A DNA stretch of 64,000 nucleotides from Litoreibacter roseus. Lineage in GTDB: Bacteria; Pseudomonadota; Alphaproteobacteria; Rhodobacterales; Rhodobacteraceae. Positions 26,146-35,143 of this stretch are shown here, piece by piece. The notes under the pieces were generated by a model. It searched no databases. It had not been told where the DNA came from and saw nothing but the letters and a program-made list of their open reading frames with translations. A program made the translations under genes and the position numbers. The stretch is from assembly GCF_009811795.1 (NCBI RefSeq), contig NZ_BLJE01000001.1, forward strand, positions 1-64,000, given 5' to 3'. Each line of letters begins with the position of its first letter. Positions within the stretch are counted from its first letter, which is position 1.

Positions 26146-28043
26146 AGCCGAGTCCAGCGGACATCCGCAGGTGCAAGTTCCACACCGTCAAACTCTCGCG
26201 GTTCTGCGGCATAGTTAAATACAAACTTATGGCTCTCTGTGCGCCTGATCCGAACGCCTTCCGGGAGGTCGGTGGTCTGCAAATCACAGGTCAAACAGAG
26301 CTCATCCAACATGCGAGCAAGCGCAGTTTCATCGGGCCAACCGGCGAGGTATCTGATCCCTGCGTCACCCACCAAAAGCGGCCTGTCGTCGGTCATTTTG
26401 AACGTGGTTGGGGCTGTCGTTTCGAGTGTTTCGAACCAATGCAAGACATGACCTCCGCCTTCTACAGGGCGCGCCATATCGGCCCGGAACGTTTCTACGT
26501 AAGAAACGGTCGCATCCAGGCCGGGCAGGTCAGGCGGCAGCGGTGTCGGGATCGCAAAATCCTTTGTTTTGGAATTGCTCCGAGGGCCAATCACGGCAAT
26601 CGCGTTTGACCGACTGAGGGCCGTTTTCAGATCCGCAGATAGCGCGAAAAGGCCTGGGGCGAAAACCAACTTATAGTCCGAAAGATCGGCGGCCGTTGCG
26701 GGCAAGATATCGACATCAAGCCCGAGTTTCCGAAGGCCACGATAGATTTCGAACACCAGCCTGAAATAGCTGAAGCCTCTGCCTTGGGGTTGCACTGTCC
26801 AGGCCCAATCGGATGTATAATCAAAGATCAGGGCAACATGGCTCTGCGCTGTGGCAACCTCTGGCATCCCTTGGATTTCTTCCGCAACCTGAGTGGCTTC
26901 TGCCAAGGCAGGTGCTGCTGCGCTGTCAGGCCTCAGAAGGCCAGCATGCATCTGTTCCTGTGCGATGGGGGCCTGCCGCCAGCGGAAATAACAAACGGTT
27001 TCGGCACCATGGGCAAAAGCCTCCCACGCCCACAACCGACACATTCCGGGCAGCGGGGCGGGGTTGACAGGCGCCCAATTCACGGGGCCGGGCTGCTGTT
27101 CCATAATCCACCATCGTCCACCACCAACGGCGCGATAGAGATCGTGGTGAAACGCCTGAAAATCCGGATCGCCCTGTTGCGCGTAGGCGCATTTGTGTGG
27201 GTCGCCGTCCTCCATCCGATCTTCGAGGAAACCCAACGGATAGCTGTCCCACGAGGCGATATCGAGATCCTGACCGACGTCGAAATGATCGAACTCCGTC
27301 ACCCGGCCCATGTAGTTGTGGATCAACGGCGCATCGGAGTGCTCTCGCAGGATATCGGTTTGCGCCCGGTTGAACCTGACGACCTGATCAGAGCTGAAAC
27401 GTCGGAAATCCAGCGCATGTGCCGGGTTCGGCTCGGTGACGGTCAGGTTGGGTAAACCGATCTGATCGAACGTGTCATACTCCATGGACCAGAACACGTT
27501 GCCCCATGCGCGGTTCAGCGCATCGGTGCTTTGGTACCGCTGCGCAAGCCAATCGCGAAAGCCACTGCGGGCAGCGCCAGAAAACGACAAAACCGTATCA
27601 TGGCATCCGTATTCATTGTCGGTTTGCCACGCCGCAATATGAGCGTTGGATCCATATCGCTTGACCAGCTTCATCGTGATCCGGCGGCATTCTTCAAGGT
27701 ACTCGGCGTGGCTGAAGCAGTAATGGCGGCGCGATCCGAACCCGCGGGGATGTCCATGGTCGTCCAATGCGATCATGTCAGGATACTTGTCGAGCATCCA
27801 CCGGGGTGGTGTGGCAGTTGGCGTCCCAAGAATAACCTTTAACCCGGCGTTGCCCAATGTCTCGATCGCGCGGTCCAGCCAATCAAAGTCATACGCGCCT
27901 TCTTTCGGCTCAAGACGGGACCAGGCGAATTCGCCGATCCGAACCCAGCTGAGACCTGCCGCAGCCATCCGATCTGCATCTTCTGCCCAGATATCTTCCG
28001 GCCAGTGTTCCGGATAGTAGCAAACGCCAAGTGTGCGTCTCAC
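26142..28043 (-). CDS. GH42 beta-galactosidase
   Basis: 633 residues. The N-terminus LGVCYYPEHWPEDIW is diagnostic of glycoside hydrolase family 42. The acid/base Glu lies in WQTDNEYG and the nucleophile Glu in WWIMEQQPGPVNW, followed by trimerisation and C-terminal domains. It has no signal peptide, so it works on imported galactosides in the cytoplasm. I start it at GTG 28043, overlapping the preceding stop as GTGA and placing the family's conserved N-terminus at the beginning. It ends the galactoside operon. Confidence 0.9.
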   Translation of the reverse strand: MRRTLGVCYYPEHWPEDIWAEDADRMAAAGLSWVRIGEFAWSRLEPKEGAYDFDWLDRAIETLGNAGLKVILGTPTATPPRWMLDKYPDMIALDDHGHPRGFGSRRHYCFSHAEYLEECRRITMKLVKRYGSNAHIAAWQTDNEYGCHDTVLSFSGAARSGFRDWLAQRYQSTDALNRAWGNVFWSMEYDTFDQIGLPNLTVTEPNPAHALDFRRFSSDQVVRFNRAQTDILREHSDAPLIHNYMGRVTEFDHFDVGQDLDIASWDSYPLGFLEDRMEDGDPHKCAYAQQGDPDFQAFHHDLYRAVGGGRWWIMEQQPGPVNWAPVNPAPLPGMCRLWAWEAFAHGAETVCYFRWRQAPIAQEQMHAGLLRPDSAAAPALAEATQVAEEIQGMPEVATAQSHVALIFDYTSDWAWTVQPQGRGFSYFRLVFEIYRGLRKLGLDVDILPATAADLSDYKLVFAPGLFALSADLKTALSRSNAIAVIGPRSNSKTKDFAIPTPLPPDLPGLDATVSYVETFRADMARPVEGGGHVLHWFETLETTAPTTFKMTDDRPLLVGDAGIRYLAGWPDETALARMLDELCLTCDLQTTDLPEGVRIRRTESHKFVFNYAAEPREFDGVELAPADVRWTRL

Positions 28044-28888
28044 AGGATCACCAGATATTCGGGCTGTGGTTTGAGGTCGGTTGCGATGGCGAAGGTCTTG
28101 CCGGCGTCCGGCTGCTCTTTTTTCTGGGCGTTGGTCAGTCCCTGTCGCGCAGAGGTTGCGAACAGGAAACCACCGCCAAGCGCGGGGCATGTTATGTGAT
28201 CTGTGGGCATCTCGATTGTCTTAGACATGGTTCCGCTGGGGTCATATACCGCCAATCGCGCGGCCCCCCACTGGGCATTGATCAGACGACCGTCGGTCGT
28301 AACGATGGCACCGTCGGGGTTGATGTCGTCAGATGCGAGGTCAAGGAAGACGTTCGGAGCAGCGTTCGGCCAACCTGTTGCGTCATCCAGCAAGACTTTC
28401 ATTATCTTCTGGGTCGGCGTGTCGGTGAAGTAAGCGCAACTCTTATCCGGGGCAAAGCAAATCGCATTCGAAATCGTGATCGGGGCAAACAACTGACGAA
28501 GCTCGCCTTGGTAGAACCGATAAATAGCACCTGCGTCAGGTTCAGCGTTTTTGCCCATCGTCCCGATCCAGAACCCGCCCCAAGGATCCGCGCGGCCATC
28601 GTTGGACCGTGTCAGCGTTGTATTCTTTTCGAGATCGCAAATGTGATCTGAGAGACCGGTCTTTACGTCAAATACGGACAAGCTGGTTTCGCTCGCGATC
28701 AAAAGTCGGGTTTCAGTTACCCATCCACCAGCCGAGACGTGTTCAGGAAATTGCCACGCCCGCCCGTCGTCGCACAGCAGCTTGCGGTCCATGATGTCGA
28801 ACCAGAACAGTGCACCGGACCAACTGTGCCAGATCGGCCCTTCGCCCAAAACGCAAGCGCGCGCGTCATGAACCCTAACCCCGGTCAT
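28040..28888 (-). CDS. SMP-30/gluconolactonase-family lactonase (probable galactonolactonase)
   Basis: 282 residues, six-bladed propeller family: CVLGEGPIWH, GWVTETRLLIA, SNDGRADPWGGFWIGTMG and ISNAICFAPDKSCAYFTDT carry the metal-binding Glu, Asn and Asp. It likely opens galactono-lactone to galactonate, the second step of the De Ley-Doudoroff pathway. ATG 28888 overlaps the aldolase stop as ATGA. Confidence 0.87.
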   Translation of the reverse strand: MTGVRVHDARACVLGEGPIWHSWSGALFWFDIMDRKLLCDDGRAWQFPEHVSAGGWVTETRLLIASETSLSVFDVKTGLSDHICDLEKNTTLTRSNDGRADPWGGFWIGTMGKNAEPDAGAIYRFYQGELRQLFAPITISNAICFAPDKSCAYFTDTPTQKIMKVLLDDATGWPNAAPNVFLDLASDDINPDGAIVTTDGRLINAQWGAARLAVYDPSGTMSKTIEMPTDHITCPALGGGFLFATSARQGLTNAQKKEQPDAGKTFAIATDLKPQPEYLVIL

Positions 28889-29490
28889 GAAAACGCCGCG
28901 TCGTAAGATGCAACCATGTCTGCGGCAATGGCGGAGATGTCGCCTACAGACCGGCCCGGCTTGTACAGCGCAGACCCGATTCCAAACCCGTTGGCCCCGG
29001 CTCTTTTCCATTCTGCGAACCCGTCCGGTCCAACCCCGCCAACCATATACATTGGGACGTCGTTTGGAATCACAGCGCGGAGTGCACCAAGCCCATCGAC
29101 ACCCAATTTAAACGCAGGAAAAACCTTCAGGCCGGTCGCCCCAGCCTTGATGGCGGCAAAGCACTCTGTCGGCGTGAGAACGCCGGGCCAGCTTTCCAGT
29201 CCTTGGGACAGCGTGGCCGCAACAACTTCGGGGTCAATATTAGGTGACACGATCAACCGACCGCCAATACCAGAAACATCAGCGACAGCCTTCTCTGTCA
29301 AAACTGTGCCTGCTCCGATAAGCGCGTCATTTCCGAATGCAGACACCATAGCTTCGATGCTGGTCAGCGGTTCAGGGGAGTTCAGGGGAACCTCGATCTT
29401 GGTGATCCCCGCATGCACTAACGCCTCACAGATCGGAACAGCTTCACCGGGCGTAACCCCGCGAAGAATGGCAATAAGATTTCGGGTCAT
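28885..29490 (-). CDS. dgoA: 2-dehydro-3-deoxy-6-phosphogalactonate aldolase
   Basis: 201 residues, class I KDPG/KDPGal aldolase fold. The Schiff-base Lys is in GLKVFPA and the catalytic Glu in KIEVPLN; RGVTPGEA at the start is typical of DgoA rather than Eda. It splits KDPGal into pyruvate and glyceraldehyde 3-phosphate. It overlaps both neighbouring genes by four bases. Confidence 0.9.
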   Translation of the reverse strand: MTRNLIAILRGVTPGEAVPICEALVHAGITKIEVPLNSPEPLTSIEAMVSAFGNDALIGAGTVLTEKAVADVSGIGGRLIVSPNIDPEVVAATLSQGLESWPGVLTPTECFAAIKAGATGLKVFPAFKLGVDGLGALRAVIPNDVPMYMVGGVGPDGFAEWKRAGANGFGIGSALYKPGRSVGDISAIAADMVASYDAAFS

Positions 29491-30392
29491 CCATAAAGCT
29501 CCGTATATGCTGCCGTTAGGCCTTTCAGCGTCATGGTGTCACCGTCTTCCACCTGCGCGACGAGCCCTTGAACCGAAAGCGCGCTGGCGTAAAGCGCGGT
29601 GAGGGCTGTTGCGCCGACCAGCGCGATATTCTGGCCCAGCCAATAGGGTTTGGTCGCGGCCAGTTCCACGCCCAGCAAGAACCCCGAAAGGCGCGCGCGC
29701 GCGATACCCGCATGCGTGCCTTCCAGCAGATCGCGCGCCCTGATCTGAAACAGCCGAGCGGCCAAGGCCTCTGGTCTACTTAGTGTATCGGACACCGCCT
29801 CCGAGAATGCGGCTTTGTCCCAGTCTTCCGTGTCTACGGAGTGGCGCAGGACAGACTGCCGTCCCAGAAGGTCAAACAGTTCCCCGGTCATGAGTGTCTG
29901 GAACGAGACGACCTCGCCTGCGCTGATATGAACCCATTTTGTGTGAGTTCCCGGTAAGCAGAGAACACCATCAAACTTGGGATGCGTTGCAAGAAACCCG
30001 GCGATCTGGGTTTCCTCGCCTCGCATTACATCCGGCGCGTTTTGCTGCTTCAAACCCGGCAGGAGAGACACCTTGATCCGTCCATCTGAACAAGGCACGT
30101 CCTGCGCCCCACCCAGCGGTGCGGTCGGAACTGCGGCATACGGAGCCTCTCGCCAACCTTGCCGCGAGCCGACCATGCCGCAACAGACAACTGGAGTGGG
30201 CGCAGTTCCAAGCCACGGTTCGATCAGGTTCAGCAAAACAGGCTCGAACTCTGCTTGAGACAGCTTGGACATACCTTGGTCCGACATGCGTTGATCGCGA
30301 ACCTCCCCGCGCCCGGTCATGGCCCAGACGCGTAGGTTCGAGGTGCCCCAGTCCACCGCAATCCAGTCAGCATATGATGCGCGGCCGCTCAT
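29487..30392 (-). CDS. dgoK: 2-dehydro-3-deoxygalactonokinase
   Basis: 301 residues with the sugar-kinase phosphate motif IAVDWGTSNLRVWAM at the start and the DgoK-type segments CCGMVGSRQGW and CLPGTHTKWV. It phosphorylates 2-keto-3-deoxygalactonate. ATG 30392 forms TGATG with the dehydrogenase stop; a longer frame would only extend into that gene. Confidence 0.9.
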   Translation of the reverse strand: MSGRASYADWIAVDWGTSNLRVWAMTGRGEVRDQRMSDQGMSKLSQAEFEPVLLNLIEPWLGTAPTPVVCCGMVGSRQGWREAPYAAVPTAPLGGAQDVPCSDGRIKVSLLPGLKQQNAPDVMRGEETQIAGFLATHPKFDGVLCLPGTHTKWVHISAGEVVSFQTLMTGELFDLLGRQSVLRHSVDTEDWDKAAFSEAVSDTLSRPEALAARLFQIRARDLLEGTHAGIARARLSGFLLGVELAATKPYWLGQNIALVGATALTALYASALSVQGLVAQVEDGDTMTLKGLTAAYTELYG

Positions 30393-31162
30393 CAGCCAGT
30401 CACCACCACACCGCCATCGATTACCATGGCTTGGCCCGTCATCATCTTGGACATGTTTGAGGCCAGGAACAGAACGCCACCAACGATATCTTGGGGATCG
30501 AGTGTATCCTTCAGGCACTGGCGATCTAAGTGGGCCGCCAACCCATCTTCCGTGACCCACATGTCTTTTTGCTTCTGCGTCAGCACCCACCCAGGGGCAA
30601 GGGCGTTCACACGGATCCGATCCGGTCCGAACTCGCGCGCAAGGGATCTGGTCATACCGTTGATCCCAGAGTTTGCAGCGGTGTAGATGGGATAGCCCGC
30701 ATTGCCCATCATGTAGCTTATTGAACTGAAATTGATGATCGAGCCCCCGCCAGCCTGTTTCATTCCGTCAGCAACCGCTTGGCAGGCGAAGAAATAAGCT
30801 TTCATATTAATCGCGATCATCCAGTCCCAGAAATCGCTGTCGACCTCTTCGGTGCTGTGACGTTTGTCGTTCGCGGCGTTATTGACCAGCGTGGTGATGG
30901 GCCCGTTGGCTTCTGCGGCTTGAGACATCGCTGCTTTCAACGTCTCTATTTCCGTAATGTCTCCTTGGATGAACAGCGGGGCCGCGCCGTGCTTGTCCGT
31001 CATGTCCGTAACGAACCCTGACGCGTCCGATCGGCCAATGAAGGCGACCTTTGCGCCCTGAGCCAGAAATCCGTCGGTAAGGGCCGCCCCAATACCGGAG
31101 CCCCCGCCTGTGATGAAAACGGATGTATCTTTGAGATCGTGGAACGTAGCTGTCTGGGTCAT
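30392..31162 (-). CDS. SDR-family dehydrogenase, probable D-galactose 1-dehydrogenase
   Basis: 256 residues, classical short-chain dehydrogenase: cofactor motif TGGGSGIG (near residue 16), NNAAN, catalytic Ser in INFSSISYM, YxxxN-like YTAANSG... with Tyr in PIYTAANSGINGM, and the MVIDGGVVVTG end. With DgoK, DgoA and a lactonase in the same operon it most likely oxidises galactose to galactonolactone. The usual YxxxK appears as Y-T-A-A-N, so the Lys is replaced by Asn at the aligned position, which deserves checking. Confidence 0.8.
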   Translation of the reverse strand: MTQTATFHDLKDTSVFITGGGSGIGAALTDGFLAQGAKVAFIGRSDASGFVTDMTDKHGAAPLFIQGDITEIETLKAAMSQAAEANGPITTLVNNAANDKRHSTEEVDSDFWDWMIAINMKAYFFACQAVADGMKQAGGGSIINFSSISYMMGNAGYPIYTAANSGINGMTRSLAREFGPDRIRVNALAPGWVLTQKQKDMWVTEDGLAAHLDRQCLKDTLDPQDIVGGVLFLASNMSKMMTGQAMVIDGGVVVTG

Positions 31163-31226
31163 CAATGACCTCCCCTGAACAGAGTGCGTGCGATACGCGC
31201 GGTATTGCGAACACGACCTTGGCCAA

Positions 31227-33305
31227 TCATAGCCGCTCCCCCTCAAGAACCCACATGGTTTCCGGGAAGCTCCAAGGCATTATAACGCCATGGTTCATAA
31301 GATAGGTCCCAGATGCGCGTAGGTTTTCCGTCTTCAGAAGTGGTGACCCCCGTGAGAGTGTCGGCGCGTTTGTGCGGTTGGCCAAAGTAATCTGATACAT
31401 CGCATCGGGATGCAGGCGCGTCAGCCTCAAAGGGCGTGGAGCAATCTGCTCGCTGGTGGCGGCTTTGCCAGCGAAGACAACAAAGCGGGTGCCATCACCC
31501 GCCATTTGTTGTTCCGCAATGACCGCTGGATCAGCGCTGTCGAGCCGCAGGATATCCGCCTGCATCATCCAATCCCGATTGTGTTTCCACCAGGATGTGA
31601 CCTCCCTCAGCACCGCCGTTTCGTGATCGGTCAACTCGCGCGGGTCCATCTCGAACCCCATATGTCGTTGCGCCGCGACCCATGACCGGAAGCTGATATC
31701 CAGCGTCCGGCCAGACGTGTGACATTTGCGCGGACCTACGTGAGAGCCAGTGACAGTAGCAGGCAGAAACAGCGTCGCATTGTGCTGCATCTTCAGCCGT
31801 TCGAGCGCGTCGTTGCTGTCGCTGAGCCAGACGCGTTGTGTCCGCTTCAAAATGCCGAAGTCGATCCTTCCGCCGCCGGAGGCACAGCTTTCAATCTCGA
31901 CAGCCGGAAAATCGGCGCGCAGCCGATCCAGCAATGCGTAAGAGCCTCGTGTCTGGTTCGCATCTGGGGCGGGTAGGACGCGGTTGTGATCCCATTTGAT
32001 GTAGTCAATCGGATACTTCGACAGGATTGCAGCCATGCGGTCATAGATGAACTCCCGCACTTCGGGCAGCGCCATGTTGAGCGCTTTTTGTTGACGCCCA
32101 AGTGTCTGGTCCTCCGACCCAAGCGCCCAGTCGGGATGGGCGCGGTGCAGATCGCTGTCAGGGTTGATCATCTCTGGCTCGAACCAGATGCCGAAACTCA
32201 GACCCAGATCGTGAACATGGTCAATTAGGGGACCCAAACCGTCGGGATACTTTCTAGGGTCAACCTCCCAATCACTGAGGGATGTCGTATCATCGTCGCG
32301 TTGACCGAACCATCCATCGTCCAGCACGAACCGTTCGGCCCCCAAATCCGCGGCGCGGGTCGCGATGTCTTTCAGGACGGGCAGCTTGTGGTCAAAGTAA
32401 ACGGCCTCCCAGCAATTGTAATGAACCGGGCGGGGTTTATCGGACGTGGGCGTGACGATCCGGTCGCGCAGATGGCGTTGGAACGCAACCGCGCATCCGT
32501 TGAGACCGTCCGTTGAAAACGTGATGTAGAGTGGGGCCGTGCTGAATTTCTTTGATGGCGCAGTTTCCATCCTCGCCGCATGGCCGAACTGAATTTGACG
32601 GCGCCCATCAGGTAACTCTTCGGCGATCATCTTATGACCGCCGGACCAACCATAGTGAAATGCGTAGGCTTGCCCTTGCGTGTTGGTTGCGCCACGGCAG
32701 GGAATAAGAAGACCCGGAAAATGCTCGTGACCCGTTCGACCCGTGCGATTTTCGCGGTACCGCATCCCGGCGGACCAAGGCGTCCGCGCCAGTTGAAATT
32801 CACCACACCATCTGCCGTGAAAATCAATCATGTCATCTGCGAATTGCGGGGCGGGCAGGACCGGGGCAGCAAGCCAGTGAAGGTGCACAGGGCGATCCGC
32901 CTCGAGCTCTGCCGAAGTGGTGATGATCCGCGTCTGCGCGTCCGTTTCAAAAGACACGCTATAGTGCAGTTGATGCTCGGCATCGTGATAGCGCAGACGC
33001 AGCCCGGTCTCGGATGTTTCATCGCTTTCAAAACAAAATTTTGGCAGGATCGGTGTTCCATCCGTATCCCGCAGAATAAGCCCAGGTTGCCCGGGGAACG
33101 TCCGCACGGCCTCTGGACACAGGGACAGATCCGGGTTTTCATCAAGCATCCCGCCGGTCACATCGATCATATGAGCTTCGGCAAGGACCGACAGATCATC
33201 CGCTATCGGCAGCGGGGCGCCCCAGTAAACCACTTGGGGCAACCGCATGTTTCTGGCTGCCAGAACAAGTGTCTGACGCCCGTCGTCCAACCGCCAAGTT
33301 TGCAT
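31227..33305 (-). CDS. GH36 alpha-galactosidase
   Basis: 692 residues. The GH36 landmarks are complete: FVLDDGWFGQRDDD, FGIWFEPEMINPDSDL, nucleophile Asp in YIKWDHNR, CASGGGRIDFG, and acid/base Asp in WLSDSNDALER. It has no signal peptide and so acts in the cytoplasm on alpha-galactosides brought in by the adjoining ABC importer. The ATG overlaps the permease stop as TAATG. Confidence 0.92.
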   Translation of the reverse strand: MQTWRLDDGRQTLVLAARNMRLPQVVYWGAPLPIADDLSVLAEAHMIDVTGGMLDENPDLSLCPEAVRTFPGQPGLILRDTDGTPILPKFCFESDETSETGLRLRYHDAEHQLHYSVSFETDAQTRIITTSAELEADRPVHLHWLAAPVLPAPQFADDMIDFHGRWCGEFQLARTPWSAGMRYRENRTGRTGHEHFPGLLIPCRGATNTQGQAYAFHYGWSGGHKMIAEELPDGRRQIQFGHAARMETAPSKKFSTAPLYITFSTDGLNGCAVAFQRHLRDRIVTPTSDKPRPVHYNCWEAVYFDHKLPVLKDIATRAADLGAERFVLDDGWFGQRDDDTTSLSDWEVDPRKYPDGLGPLIDHVHDLGLSFGIWFEPEMINPDSDLHRAHPDWALGSEDQTLGRQQKALNMALPEVREFIYDRMAAILSKYPIDYIKWDHNRVLPAPDANQTRGSYALLDRLRADFPAVEIESCASGGGRIDFGILKRTQRVWLSDSNDALERLKMQHNATLFLPATVTGSHVGPRKCHTSGRTLDISFRSWVAAQRHMGFEMDPRELTDHETAVLREVTSWWKHNRDWMMQADILRLDSADPAVIAEQQMAGDGTRFVVFAGKAATSEQIAPRPLRLTRLHPDAMYQITLANRTNAPTLSRGSPLLKTENLRASGTYLMNHGVIMPWSFPETMWVLEGERL

Positions 33306-34153
33306 TATTTCACGGCACCCAAAGTGAGACCAGCAATGAAGTGGCGCTGCATTAGAAAGAACATCGCGACCGGGGGGACTGCCGCCAGCAGAGACGCCGC
33401 TGATACGAGATGCCAGTTGTTTACGAATTGCCCGTTGAGCGCGCGGACGCCCGCCGTGATTGGTTTAGAGGCTTCTCCCTGAGTCAGAACCGTGGCCCAG
33501 AAAAAATCATTCCAGATGAAAGTGAAGATCAGAACGGCAAGGGCGGCAATGGCGGGACGCACCAGCGGCAGGACCAGATACCAGAAGATCTTGAACTCGC
33601 CGACGCCCTCAATCCGCGCGCTCTCGATCAGGTCAAAAGGCAGCGCTTTGATGAAGTTTCGCATGAAGAGCGTGCAGAATCCGGTTTGAAAAGCTGCATG
33701 AAACAGGACAAGGCCGGTGACTGTGTCGTAGAGACCCGTCTTCACTGACAGATCGCGCACCGGAACCATCAGGATCTGGAACGGCACGAAATTACCCGCG
33801 ACGAAGATAAAGAACAGGGGCAGGGCCGCGCGGAATTTGTAAATTGCCAAGGCATAGCCAGAAAGGCAGGCCAGACTTACTGACAGGATCACGGTCGGAA
33901 TAGTGATCTTGAAGGAGTTCAGGAAGTAGGTCGTGGCTTCCGATTGCGTGAAAACGGCCGTGTAGTTTTCGATGATCTGGAAGGAAGACGGCCAGCCAAA
34001 CACATTGCCGGTATTGATGTCGGATGGCGGCCTGACAGACGTTGCCACAATGGCCAGCAAAGGCAGCAGCCAAATGATCAGCGCTATGGGCAGAAACACT
34101 TTGTAGGCGAATTGGGTCGCAACGCCTGATTTCTCTATCGGTTTGGGAAACAT
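33305..34153 (-). CDS. carbohydrate ABC transporter permease (MalG type)
   Basis: 282 residues, six membrane segments, with the EAA-type loop PFDLIESARIEGVGEFKIFW. Second permease of the galactoside importer, coupled to its partner by TGATG. Confidence 0.88.
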   Translation of the reverse strand: MFPKPIEKSGVATQFAYKVFLPIALIIWLLPLLAIVATSVRPPSDINTGNVFGWPSSFQIIENYTAVFTQSEATTYFLNSFKITIPTVILSVSLACLSGYALAIYKFRAALPLFFIFVAGNFVPFQILMVPVRDLSVKTGLYDTVTGLVLFHAAFQTGFCTLFMRNFIKALPFDLIESARIEGVGEFKIFWYLVLPLVRPAIAALAVLIFTFIWNDFFWATVLTQGEASKPITAGVRALNGQFVNNWHLVSAASLLAAVPPVAMFFLMQRHFIAGLTLGAVK

Positions 34154-35082
34154 CAGCGGGCTCCCTTCTCGTCTTGGTACATGCGGTAGAGGAAATAGCT
34201 GATGTAAATCAGCATGATCAGGAAGAGGACCGTGGCGATGGCAGAGCCATATCCCATCCGATAACCATATTCGCTGAGCGCTGTTTCGTACATGTAGTAG
34301 GCCAGCACATTGGAAGACCCGTAAGGGCCGCCCTGTGTCATGATTGCGATCATGTCAAAGCTGCGCAGCGCGCCGATAACGGTGACAACCACCGCAATGA
34401 AAGTTGCGGGCTTGAGTTGCGGTAGCACGACATACCAAAGCATCTTCCAGCCTTTGGCTCCATCCAGTCGGCCTGCTTCGATTTGATCCGCGGCGACGTT
34501 GTTCAGCCCGGTTAGATAGAGGATCATGCAATACGCGATTTGCGGCCACAAACCCGCAGCGATGATGCCATAGGTGACGTAACGCTCATCGCCCAGAATA
34601 GAGGGTGGGGTGGCCCCGAAGAACTGCCAGACCTGCCCGACGACACCGAAATCGGGATTGTAGAACCACGTGAAAATGAGGCCGACGACAACCTGACTGA
34701 TCACGAACGGGAAGAAGAACATCGATTTGTATATGCGCATGCCCGTGACGGTCTGGTTCAGGAACAGTGCTACGAACAAGCCCGCCGGGACCGCCAACAT
34801 GTAAAGCAGCAGCCACAGGACATTGTTCCATAGCGATGTGTAGAACCTATCGTCGTCCATCAATTCGACATAGTTGCGCGCGCCGACCCACTCAGCGGCG
34901 CCCAAGCCATCCCATTCGTAGAAGGAGATCCAGATAGATTGGAAAATCGGCGCGATCACGTAAATCAGGAAGAAGATCATCGCGGGGATCAAGAAAAGCC
35001 ATGGCGTGATCGCCAGCTTGTTGCGCGCATACCAAGAGCGCGTGACCGGGGGATCGGTGTCAGGCAAGGCAGTTGCGGTCAT
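34153..35082 (-). CDS. carbohydrate ABC transporter permease (MalF type)
   Basis: 309 residues, six membrane segments, with loop VAADQIEAGRLDGAKGWKML that docks to the ATPase. It is 61 bp downstream of the binding-protein gene. The ATPase for this importer is most likely the MalK-type protein encoded on the opposite strand at 37328. Confidence 0.88.
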   Translation of the reverse strand: MTATALPDTDPPVTRSWYARNKLAITPWLFLIPAMIFFLIYVIAPIFQSIWISFYEWDGLGAAEWVGARNYVELMDDDRFYTSLWNNVLWLLLYMLAVPAGLFVALFLNQTVTGMRIYKSMFFFPFVISQVVVGLIFTWFYNPDFGVVGQVWQFFGATPPSILGDERYVTYGIIAAGLWPQIAYCMILYLTGLNNVAADQIEAGRLDGAKGWKMLWYVVLPQLKPATFIAVVVTVIGALRSFDMIAIMTQGGPYGSSNVLAYYMYETALSEYGYRMGYGSAIATVLFLIMLIYISYFLYRMYQDEKGAR

Positions 35083-35143
35083 TGCAGTCTCTCCCCCGGA
35101 ATTGGAAAAGGTGGGCCGCGAAAGGGCCCACCTACAAGGCCGC

